From Streptantibioticus_A sp037034305 (GTDB lineage: Bacteria > Actinomycetota > Actinomycetes > Streptomycetales > Streptomycetaceae): DNA of 64,000 nucleotides. This document shows positions 57,637 to 64,000 of this stretch, one piece after another. Every line of letters begins with the position of its first letter. Position 1 is the stretch's first letter. The notes below the pieces were generated by a model. It was given only the letters and a program-made list of their open reading frames with translations, had not been told where the DNA came from and ran no database searches. The stretch spans positions 62,001 through 126,000 of the forward strand of contig JBAGJY010000013.1 of the NCBI GenBank assembly GCA_037034305.1. The letters are read 5' to 3'. Both the position numbers and the translations under genes were made by a program.

Positions 57637-58667
57637 CGCAGTACGGGCATCATCCGCAGGTCGTCCGAGGCGGCCGGCTCGCCGGTCTCGACGCAGTTGC
57701 CGAGTTCCTCGGTGAGGGACCGCGCGTCCAGACCGGCGCCGATGAAGACCAGCCGGGTGCCGCGCGGCTCGCCCTCGGCCCACCGGCCCAGGCGGAAGCG
57801 CAGATACCTGCCGACGGTGTGCAGGGCGTACTTCTGCCTGGCGCCGGTTTCGCCGAAGTCGACGAACCCCTTGATGCGGTAGACACCCGCGCGTCCGCCG
57901 TCCAGGAAGTCCATCAACTTGCGCGGACTCATCGGCCGCTCGGAGACGAAGGTGACCGTCTGGTAGGCGGAGTGCAGGTGGCCGCAGCCGTCGGTGGAGT
58001 CATGGCAGTGGTCGTCGTTGCGCAGGTCGTCGAAGGACAACTGCCGTGCCGCCGGCTCCCGCGCCGCCCGCTGCCTCCGGTCGAACAGCAGCTCCGGATC
58101 GATCCGTCCGTACTCCGTCGCCACGACCGGGGTTCCCGGGGTGATCCGGGAGACGGCCGCCAACAGCTCCGCGCGCCGCCGTGCGCCGATGCGGTCGCTC
58201 TTGTTGAGAACGATCAAGTCGGCGCACTTCAGGTGGAGTTGGATCTGCGGATGCCGGGCGCGCGTCCCGTCGAACTCGGCGCCGTCGACCACTTCCACCA
58301 GGCCCCCGTAGGCGATCCGCTGGTTGTCACTGGCCAGGACCATGCGGATCACCTCCTGGGGTTCGGCGAGTCCGCTCGCCTCGATGACGATGACGTCGAT
58401 GCCCGCGCTCGGCCGGGTGAGCCGACCGAGCATCTCGTCCATGTCGCTGGTGTCGACGGCGCAGCACAGGCATCCGTTTCCCAGCGAGATCATCGAGTCG
58501 ACCTGACCGGCCACGCTGAGGGCGTCGACGTTGATGCTGCCGAAGTCGTTCACCACCACTGCGATGCGCACCCCGGCCGCGTTCCGCAGCAGGTGGTTGA
58601 GCAACGTGGTCTTACCCGATCCCAGGAACCCCGCGAGGATGACGACGGGGATCCGGTGCTTCGACAA
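57621..58667 (-). CDS. CobW/COG0523 family GTPase (metallochaperone)
   Basis: A 348-residue protein from TTG at 58667 with GAGGAA upstream. The P-loop is GFLGSGKTT, the metal-binding motif GNGCLCC is intact, and G-domain motifs EASG and NKSD follow. A His/Cys/Asp-rich linker (DDHCHDSTDGCGHLH) at about 215-230 precedes the C-terminal CobW domain. These proteins insert or allocate zinc or cobalt. No cobalamin gene is near, so a zinc-homeostasis role is the simpler reading. A Zur site was not seen upstream. Confidence 0.9.
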   Translation of the reverse strand: MSKHRIPVVILAGFLGSGKTTLLNHLLRNAAGVRIAVVVNDFGSINVDALSVAGQVDSMISLGNGCLCCAVDTSDMDEMLGRLTRPSAGIDVIVIEASGLAEPQEVIRMVLASDNQRIAYGGLVEVVDGAEFDGTRARHPQIQLHLKCADLIVLNKSDRIGARRRAELLAAVSRITPGTPVVATEYGRIDPELLFDRRQRAAREPAARQLSFDDLRNDDHCHDSTDGCGHLHSAYQTVTFVSERPMSPRKLMDFLDGGRAGVYRIKGFVDFGETGARQKYALHTVGRYLRFRLGRWAEGEPRGTRLVFIGAGLDARSLTEELGNCVETGEPAASDDLRMMPVLRYVES

Positions 58668-58780
58668 CGTGGGTTCCTCTTCGCGACGGCGTGGCGGGCG
58701 CCTTGAAGGCTACTACCCGCCCGGCGGCGCGGCCCTCGCCAGCTGCGGACGGCACCGCGCCGCCGACCAGATGGCGCCGA

Positions 58781-58818
58781 ACGTCCAGGTCGGCCCCGGT
58801 GCGGGCCGACCTGGACGT
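58781..58818 (-). terminator. 16-bp perfect hairpin downstream of katG
   Basis: Arms 58781-58796 (ACGTCCAGGTCGGCCC) and 58803-58818 are exact inverses over a six-base loop, five bases past the katG stop codon. Confidence 0.85.
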
Positions 58819-58823
58819 GGTGG

Positions 58824-61055
58824 TCAGACGAGGTCGAAGCGGTCGAGGTTCATCACCTTGTCCCAGGCCGCGACGAAGTCGTTGACGAACTTCTCCTTCG
58901 CGTCGTCGCTCGCGTAGACCTCGGCGACCGCGCGCAGTTCGGAGTGGGAGCCGAAGACCAGGTCGACCCGGCTGCCAGTCCACTTGACCTCGCCGGTCGC
59001 GGCGTCGCGGCCCTCGAAGGTGTTCGCGTCCCCGGACGTCGCCTTCCAAGTGGTGCCCAGGTCGAGCAGGTTGACGAAGAAGTCGTTGGTCAGCACACCG
59101 GGAGTCGCGGTGAACACGCCGAGCGGCGAGCCCTGGTGGTTCGCGCCCAGCACGCGCAGACCACCGAGGAGCACCGTCATCTCCGGGGCGCTCAGGGTCA
59201 GCAGGTTCGCCCTGTCGAGCAGCAGGTACTCGGCGGACAGGCGGTTGCCCTTGCCGAGGTAGTTGCGGAACCCGTCGGCGGTCGGCTCCAGCGCGGCGAA
59301 CGACTCCACGTCGGTCTGCTCCTGCGACGCGTCGGCGCGGCCGGGCGTGAAGGGGACCTCCACGGGGAAACCGGCGTCCTTGGCGGCCTTCTCGACGGCG
59401 GCGGCGCCCGCGAGCACGATCAGGTCGGCCAGCGAGATCTGCTTTCCGCCGGTCTGGGCGGCGTTGAAGGACTGCTGGATTCCCTCCAGGGTGCGCAGCA
59501 CGGTCGCCAACTGGTCGGGGTCGTTGACCTCCCAGCCGCGCTGCGGCTCCAGGCGGATGCGCGCACCGTTGGCGCCGCCGCGCTTGTCGCTGTCGCGGAA
59601 GGAGGAGGCCGACGCCCATGCGGTGGAGACCAGTTGGGACACCGACAGGCCCGAGGCGAGGATCTGGCCCTTGAGGGAGGCGATCTCCTCGGCGCCGACG
59701 AGCTCGTGCGTCACCGCGGGGAGGGGGTCCTGCCACAGCAGCGTCTCGGTCGGGACCTCGGGGCCGAGGTAGCGGGCGACCGGGCCCATGTCACGGTGGG
59801 TCAGCTTGAACCACGCCCGGGCGAAGGCGTCCGCGAACTCCTCGGGGTGCTCCAGGAAGCGCCGTGAGATCGGCTCGTAGACGGGGTCCACGCGCAGCGC
59901 GAGGTCGGTGGTCAGCATCGTCGGGGCGTGGCTCTTCGACGGGTCGTGCGCGTCGGGCACGGTGCCCGCTCCGGCGCCGTTCTTCGGCCGCCACTGGTGG
60001 GCACCGGCGGGGCTCTTGAACAGCTCCCACTCGTAGCCGAAGAGGATCTCGAAGAAGCTGTTGTCCCACGCGGTCGGGGTGTTCGTCCAGGTGCCCTCGA
60101 GGCCGCTGGTGATCGTGTCGCCGCCCTTGCCGGTACCGAAGGAGTTCTTCCAGCCGAGGCCCTGCTCCTCGATCGTGGCACCCTCGGGGGCGGGGCCGAC
60201 GTTGTCCGCCGGGCCCGCGCCGTGGGTCTTGCCGAAGGTGTGGCCGCCCGCGACCAGGGCGACGGTCTCCTCGTCGTTCATCGCCATCCGGCGGAACGTC
60301 TCACGGATGTCCCGGGCCGCGGCGAGCGGATCCGGATTGCCGTTGGGGCCCTCCGGGTTGACGTAGATCAGACCCATCTGGACCGCGCCGAGGGGGCTCT
60401 CCAGCTGCCGGTCGCCGGTGTAGCGCTCGTCGCCGAGCCAGACGGACTCCGGGCCCCAGTAGACGTCCTCCTCGGGCTCCCAGACGTCCTCACGGCCACC
60501 GCCGAACCCGAAGGTCTGGAAGCCCATGGACTCCAGGGCGACGTTCCCGGCGAGGACGAGGAGGTCGGCCCAGGACAGGCTGCGGCCGTACTTCTTCTTG
60601 ACCGGCCACAGCAGACGGCGGGCCTTGTCCAGGTTCGCGTTGTCCGGCCAGCTGTTGAGAGGGGCGAAGCGCTGCTGGCCCGCCCCGGCGCCGCCGCGGC
60701 CGTCGCTGATCCGGTAGGTGCCCGCGCTGTGCCACGCCATCCGGATGATGAACGGGCCGTAGTTGCCGAAGTCGGCGGGCCACCAGTCCTGGGAGGTGGT
60801 CAGCACCTCGGCGATGTCCCGTTTCACGGCCGGCAGGTCGAGCGTCTTGAAGGCCTCGGCGTAGTCGAACTCCTCGCCGAGCGGGTTGGCCACGGCGGGG
60901 TTCTTGGCGAGGATCTTCACGTTGAGCCGTTCCGGCCACCACTGGCGGTTTCCGCCGCCCTGCGTCGGGTGCGGGGCACGCCCGTGCGCGACCGGGCAGC
61001 CACCCGCGCCCTCCGTCTTCGTGTCTACGACGTTTGCCTCGTGGTTCTCAGACAT
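58824..61055 (-). CDS. katG: Catalase-peroxidase KatG
   Basis: A 743-residue bifunctional heme enzyme from ATG at 61055 behind AAGGA. The distal active site RMAWHSAGTYR (Arg, Trp, His) is intact. The Tyr in MGLIYVNPEG and Met in RRMAMNDEET complete the Met-Tyr-Trp adduct, and the proximal heme ligand His lies in GGHTFGKTHG. The full two-domain length is present. It destroys hydrogen peroxide in the cytoplasm. The Fur-family gene is divergent. The pair matches the peroxide-responsive katG/furA arrangement of actinobacteria. Confidence 0.98.
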   Translation of the reverse strand: MSENHEANVVDTKTEGAGGCPVAHGRAPHPTQGGGNRQWWPERLNVKILAKNPAVANPLGEEFDYAEAFKTLDLPAVKRDIAEVLTTSQDWWPADFGNYGPFIIRMAWHSAGTYRISDGRGGAGAGQQRFAPLNSWPDNANLDKARRLLWPVKKKYGRSLSWADLLVLAGNVALESMGFQTFGFGGGREDVWEPEEDVYWGPESVWLGDERYTGDRQLESPLGAVQMGLIYVNPEGPNGNPDPLAAARDIRETFRRMAMNDEETVALVAGGHTFGKTHGAGPADNVGPAPEGATIEEQGLGWKNSFGTGKGGDTITSGLEGTWTNTPTAWDNSFFEILFGYEWELFKSPAGAHQWRPKNGAGAGTVPDAHDPSKSHAPTMLTTDLALRVDPVYEPISRRFLEHPEEFADAFARAWFKLTHRDMGPVARYLGPEVPTETLLWQDPLPAVTHELVGAEEIASLKGQILASGLSVSQLVSTAWASASSFRDSDKRGGANGARIRLEPQRGWEVNDPDQLATVLRTLEGIQQSFNAAQTGGKQISLADLIVLAGAAAVEKAAKDAGFPVEVPFTPGRADASQEQTDVESFAALEPTADGFRNYLGKGNRLSAEYLLLDRANLLTLSAPEMTVLLGGLRVLGANHQGSPLGVFTATPGVLTNDFFVNLLDLGTTWKATSGDANTFEGRDAATGEVKWTGSRVDLVFGSHSELRAVAEVYASDDAKEKFVNDFVAAWDKVMNLDRFDLV

Positions 61056-61246
61056 GGGAATCCTTCCGGACGAGCGGATCACGGTGTTCCGGAACTGCGG
61101 GCGGTGGAACAGTCGGGTACAGGCAGGCATGGCCCATGCGATCGCGCGCCGTGGCGTCACCCGCAGGCCGGCACCGCGCGGTTCCCCCGCGGTGGTCCGT
61201 CATGCCGCTGTCTCCTGCCGTACTGGAGCCTTCCTGTCCCTTGGTT

Positions 61247-61261
61247 ATCACCAGAAGTGAT
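61247..61261. promoter_or_regulatory. Fur-type operator candidate between katG and furA
   Basis: ATCAC-CAGAA-GTGAT is a perfect five-base dyad with a five-base spacer, in the A+T-rich part of the 318-base divergent region (61056-61373). It lies roughly 190 bases before katG and 115 before furA. The rest of this region holds no gene. Confidence 0.55.
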
Positions 61262-61373
61262 CCTACAATGGACAGAATCCAAGTCAAGAAGCATGCGAAA
61301 CCCATATCCAATCGGACCGCGGACGTCGCTGCTGGACGTCGGGCGCCCCACCGGAACTGATAGGTGAACCGAT

Positions 61374-61793
61374 ATGAGTGACCTGCTGGAGCGACTGCGC
61401 GGGCGTGGCTGGCGAATGACCTCCCAGCGGCGTGTCGTTGCCGAGGTCCTCGACGGCGACCACGTGCACCTGACGGCCGACGAGGTGCACAGCCGCGCGG
61501 CACAGCGGCTACCCGAGATCTCCCGGGCGACCGTCTACAACACCCTGGGCGAGCTGGTCCTGCTCGGCGAGGTGGTGGAGGTCTCCACCGACGGCCGCGC
61601 GAAGCGCTACGACCCCAACGCGCACCACCCCCACCAGCACCTGGTGTGCTCCGGCTGCGGCACCATCCGCGACGTCCACCCGACCGGCGATCCGCTGGCC
61701 GACCTGCCGGAGCGGGAGCGGTTCGGCTTCGCGGTGTCGGCGGCCGAGGTCACCTACCGCGGGCTGTGCCCGGCCTGCGCCCGGCGCGCGTAG
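61374..61793 (+). CDS. furA: Fur family peroxide-responsive repressor (FurA/CatR type)
   Basis: A 139-residue protein from ATG at 61374 behind AGGTGA. The winged helix includes RMTSQRRVVAEVLDGDHVHL and ISRATVYNTLGELV. The metal sites appear in HHPHQHLVCSGCG (the HHxHxH-like cluster and first CxxC) and the second CxxC in LCPACARRA, so structural zinc is expected. Divergent to katG, it should repress katG and itself until metal-catalysed oxidation by peroxide releases it. Confidence 0.92.
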   Translation: MSDLLERLRGRGWRMTSQRRVVAEVLDGDHVHLTADEVHSRAAQRLPEISRATVYNTLGELVLLGEVVEVSTDGRAKRYDPNAHHPHQHLVCSGCGTIRDVHPTGDPLADLPERERFGFAVSAAEVTYRGLCPACARRA

Positions 61794-61817
61794 CGCTGCG
61801 CGGGAGCGTCATCGAAA

Positions 61818-61858
61818 CCGGCCCGCACCGCCGCCGACATGGCCGCGGTGCGGGCCGG
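61818..61858. terminator. 14-bp bidirectional hairpin
   Basis: CCGGCCCGCACCGC (61818-61831) and GCGGTGCGGGCCGG (61845-61858) pair perfectly over a 13-base loop between the convergent furA and antiporter genes. Confidence 0.8.
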
Positions 61859-61890
61859 ACCGCTCAACCGGACCGCCGGGACGGACGCCG

Positions 61891-63135
61891 TCAACCGGCA
61901 ACCGCCTCCAGCGGTTCGCTGTGCTCGGCGACCGGCGGCCGCACCGTCCGGTGCTCGACCAGGCGCAGCAGCGGAGCCGCCATCAGCGTCGTGACCAGGG
62001 CCATCAGCACCATCATGGTGAACACGGTGGAGTTGATGATGCCCAGTTGGAGGCCGACGGACAGGACGACCAGTTCGGTGAGGCCGCGGGTGTTCATCAG
62101 GACGCCGAGGTTGAGGGCGTCCGTCCACTCCTCTCCGACGGCGCGCGCGGCCAGCGCCGTGCCGCCGAGCTTCCCCACCGTGGCGACCGCGATCACCAAG
62201 GCGACGACGCCCCACACGCCAGCCGTACGCAGCCCCTCCACATGGGTTGACAGGCCGGTCAGCACGAAGAGGACCGGCAGCAGCAGATGGATCACGACCA
62301 CGTCGAGCCGCTCGTGCACCGAGCGCTGCCACCGCGGCCGCCGCGGCATCACGGCACCCGCCATGAAGCCGCCGAAGATGACGTGGATGCCCGCCCGGTC
62401 CGCGAACCAGGCGGAGAGCAGCGCGATCACCAGCGCCAGCCAGATCGGGACCGTGTCGAGCCGGGCGAGCAGCGGCCGGACCACACCGAGCATGACGGCC
62501 AGGTAGCCGACCGCCAGGACCAGTGTGCGCAGCCCGCCGCCCGCGCCGGTGGCCCGGCTGAGCGCGATGACGAACGCCAGCAGGCACCAGGCCACCACGT
62601 CGTTGACGGCGGCCGACACCAGGCTCAGCGAGCCGACCCTGGTGTCGGTCAGCCCGCACTCCTGCAGCAACCGGGCCAGGACGGGGAACGCGGTGATCGC
62701 CATCGCGGCACCGATGAACAGGCAGAAGACCAGTTCGTCCCCGCGGCCCCCGTACGTGGGGTACAGGAGCACGGCGAGAGCGACGGCCAGCCCGAGCGGC
62801 ACGGCGATCGACGCTCCGGCGATGGACGCCACCCGGGTGCCGTGCCCGCGAAGCCGCCCGAAGTCCAGCTCCAGGCCGATCATGAACATGAACAGCACCA
62901 GGCCGACCTGGGCCAGCACGCCGAGGGCGGTGACCACGGACGACGGGAACAGGTAGGAGCCGACCGAGGGCGCGACCAGGCCCAGCAGGCTGGGGCCCAG
63001 CAGGATTCCGGCGATGATCTCGCCGATCACCGCCGGTTGGCCGATCCGGCTGACGAGCCTTCCGACCGCCCAGACCGCCAGCATGATGACGCCGAGCGAG
63101 AGCAGGGTCCAGGCCTTGGGGTCAACGGTGTTCAT
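61891..63135 (-). CDS. CPA2 family cation/proton antiporter
   Basis: A 414-residue, about 12-helix membrane protein from ATG at 63135. Family sequence GQPAVIGEIIAGILLGPSLLG in the second helix and FMFMIGLELDFGRLR are typical of KefB/NapA-like CPA2 proteins. The ion-binding helix reads SAAVNDVVAW, an Asn-Asp pair. There is no RCK/TrkA domain, unlike Kef proteins. It probably exchanges sodium or potassium for protons. It lies 15 bases before the halogenase-like gene's end and is its upstream-to-downstream neighbour in the same direction. Confidence 0.9.
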   Translation of the reverse strand: MNTVDPKAWTLLSLGVIMLAVWAVGRLVSRIGQPAVIGEIIAGILLGPSLLGLVAPSVGSYLFPSSVVTALGVLAQVGLVLFMFMIGLELDFGRLRGHGTRVASIAGASIAVPLGLAVALAVLLYPTYGGRGDELVFCLFIGAAMAITAFPVLARLLQECGLTDTRVGSLSLVSAAVNDVVAWCLLAFVIALSRATGAGGGLRTLVLAVGYLAVMLGVVRPLLARLDTVPIWLALVIALLSAWFADRAGIHVIFGGFMAGAVMPRRPRWQRSVHERLDVVVIHLLLPVLFVLTGLSTHVEGLRTAGVWGVVALVIAVATVGKLGGTALAARAVGEEWTDALNLGVLMNTRGLTELVVLSVGLQLGIINSTVFTMMVLMALVTTLMAAPLLRLVEHRTVRPPVAEHSEPLEAVAG

Positions 63136-63150
63136 GGCGTGGGGACTTCG

Positions 63151-64000
63151 TCAGTTCCGCGCCAGCTGGGCGGCGGGGATCCAGTCGTCGTCGACGATGC
63201 CAGCCGCGCGGTCCTCCTCGTAGATCTCGACGAAGCGCGTCAACTCACCGTCGGCGCGCCACCGTTCGGCCTGCGCGCGCATCGGCTCGTTGCCCTCATC
63301 GGCGCTTGCCTCGTCCAGGATCGTCTTGATCAGCTGGCCGGAGATCCGCTCGACCAGGCGCACGTTCTCCTCGAACCGGGCCTCGAACTCCTCGTCGTCC
63401 ATCTGCGCCACCAGGCCGATGTGGACCCGCTTCATGAAATCGAAGTGGTAGAAGCTGGCGAACGAGTCCGTGAGCTGCGACCGGTCGACGGCGTCCCACT
63501 CGCGGAAGAACCGCTGGACGTGGTTGATCGCGGCGTGGAACCGGGCCAGGCCCCAGACCAGCCGCGGGTGGTCGATCAGGCGGCGGATCTTGTCGTGGAA
63601 GTAGAGCAGCGACGGGACGGCCCAGTAGACGGCCGTGTCCCAGATGACCTTCGACTGCATCACCCGGGCGTTGCCCATCAGCGGATACTGATGGGTGTAG
63701 ATCTTGAACCAGCCTTCGCCTATGGTCAGGTACATCTGGTTGTGGATCGCGGCGAGTTCGGTGATGTCCTCGCCGTCCAGGTCGCGGGTGACCAGGTCGG
63801 TGATGAGCCCGTTGCTGATGGAGATCATGTCGAAGCCGGGTGAGTAGAACGGGTCGAGGAAGAGTCCCGCCTCGCCGGTCAGGGCCCAGCGGTCGGCGGA
63901 GTACACCTGCTCGACGCTGTAGGGGTAGTTCCGCAGCACCTTGAAGTCCTGCAGCTTGTCCTGGTGTTGCTCGACGACGCGGGCGCACTGCGGCTCGTGC
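63151..64000 (-). CDS. Flavin-dependent halogenase-like protein, N-terminus off the right edge
   Basis: The reverse strand is open from the window edge to a stop at 63151, giving the C-terminal 282 or so residues. The GTG at 63939 is internal to the frame: sensible protein (QDKLQDFKVLRNYPYSVEQV) continues upstream to the edge. The sequence RWALTGEAGLFLDPFYSPGF matches the second flavin motif and the DPxxSxG loop of tryptophan-halogenase-fold monooxygenases. The helical C-terminal part is also of that type. The FAD GxGxxG and WxWxIP motifs would lie in the missing half, so halogenase activity cannot be judged. Confidence 0.75.
   Translation of the reverse strand, partial: HEPQCARVVEQHQDKLQDFKVLRNYPYSVEQVYSADRWALTGEAGLFLDPFYSPGFDMISISNGLITDLVTRDLDGEDITELAAIHNQMYLTIGEGWFKIYTHQYPLMGNARVMQSKVIWDTAVYWAVPSLLYFHDKIRRLIDHPRLVWGLARFHAAINHVQRFFREWDAVDRSQLTDSFASFYHFDFMKRVHIGLVAQMDDEEFEARFEENVRLVERISGQLIKTILDEASADEGNEPMRAQAERWRADGELTRFVEIYEEDRAAGIVDDDWIPAAQLARN

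Noticed and set aside
1..64000. Mobile elements, attachment sites, tRNA or rRNA genes.
   Set aside because: I looked for transposase or integrase motifs, cloverleaf-like segments and long terminal repeats and saw none that I could support by eye.

Overview
The window looks like chromosomal DNA from a Streptomyces-type actinobacterium. Base composition is very high in G+C throughout. Many genes start with GTG or TTG behind GGAGG-like sites. The gene families (SARP-era NTPases, HTH-less LysR/DUF5997 pair, MAB_1171c-type membrane protein, MmyB-type XRE regulators, FurA/KatG) are typical of that group. This assignment is inferred from composition and gene families, since no rRNA or other marker gene is present. 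I see no tRNA, rRNA, transposase, integrase or CRISPR array. The right and left edges both cut through genes.

Layout: (1) 1-3791, an edge-truncated membrane acyltransferase, a small unknown protein and an acyl-CoA dehydrogenase/oxidase with its PadR regulator. (2) 4188-13639, a compact peptide-export locus: a double-glycine precursor with a Cys-free Gly/Val-rich core, a strong hairpin, an HlyD-like adaptor, a C39-peptidase ABC transporter, a second NHLM-type ABC transporter, an AAA+ ATPase and a TPR protein, several of them translationally coupled. A large secreted subtilase with a sedolisin-like active-site signature converges on it (13652-17119). (3) 17219-21734, a type II thioesterase and TetR regulator, divergent from a ferredoxin / ferredoxin reductase / cytochrome P450 operon. 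(4) 21805-27887, a 1745-residue caspase-like / STAND NTPase / WD40 protein whose stop codon overlaps the start of an alpha/beta hydrolase. This two-gene unit resembles the architecture of bacterial conflict or cell-suicide systems and is the strongest candidate for a new system. (5) 28230-38614, assorted accessory genes: an orphan solute-binding lipoprotein, MarR, an isochorismatase-fold protein without its cysteine, a GT-B-like protein carrying an 11-copy heptanucleotide repeat inside its coding region (a predicted phase-variable switch), a STAND/TPR protein with a degenerate P-loop, and a two-component system followed by a secreted six-repeat Cys-pair protein. (6) 38681-48300, two MFS exporters, MarR with a perfect palindromic operator, DUF5997 and an HTH-less LysR protein with an AT-hook-like tail, SnoaL-like and secreted proteins, then an amidase / MAB_1171c-type membrane protein / ImmA-IrrE protease set. 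(7) 49243-53231, a LuxR-type regulator, a 34-codon micro-ORF, a secreted trypsin-like protease, a secreted antigen-85/esterase-D-type esterase and a membrane-anchored putative hydrolase. (8) 53286-64000, redox and stress genes: FAD monooxygenase with PadR, flavodoxin-fold quinone reductase with XRE regulator, CobW-type GTPase, katG with divergent furA, a CPA2 cation/proton antiporter and an edge-truncated flavin-dependent halogenase-like protein.

Many of the regulators here sit next to the genes they probably control, and several have clear inverted repeats in the adjacent promoter region (PadR 3772 and 55077, TetR 18777, MarR 40435, Fur 61247). Convergent gene pairs are generally separated by strong hairpins, which are listed as terminators. 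All function statements come from reading motifs and gene context. No database search was run.
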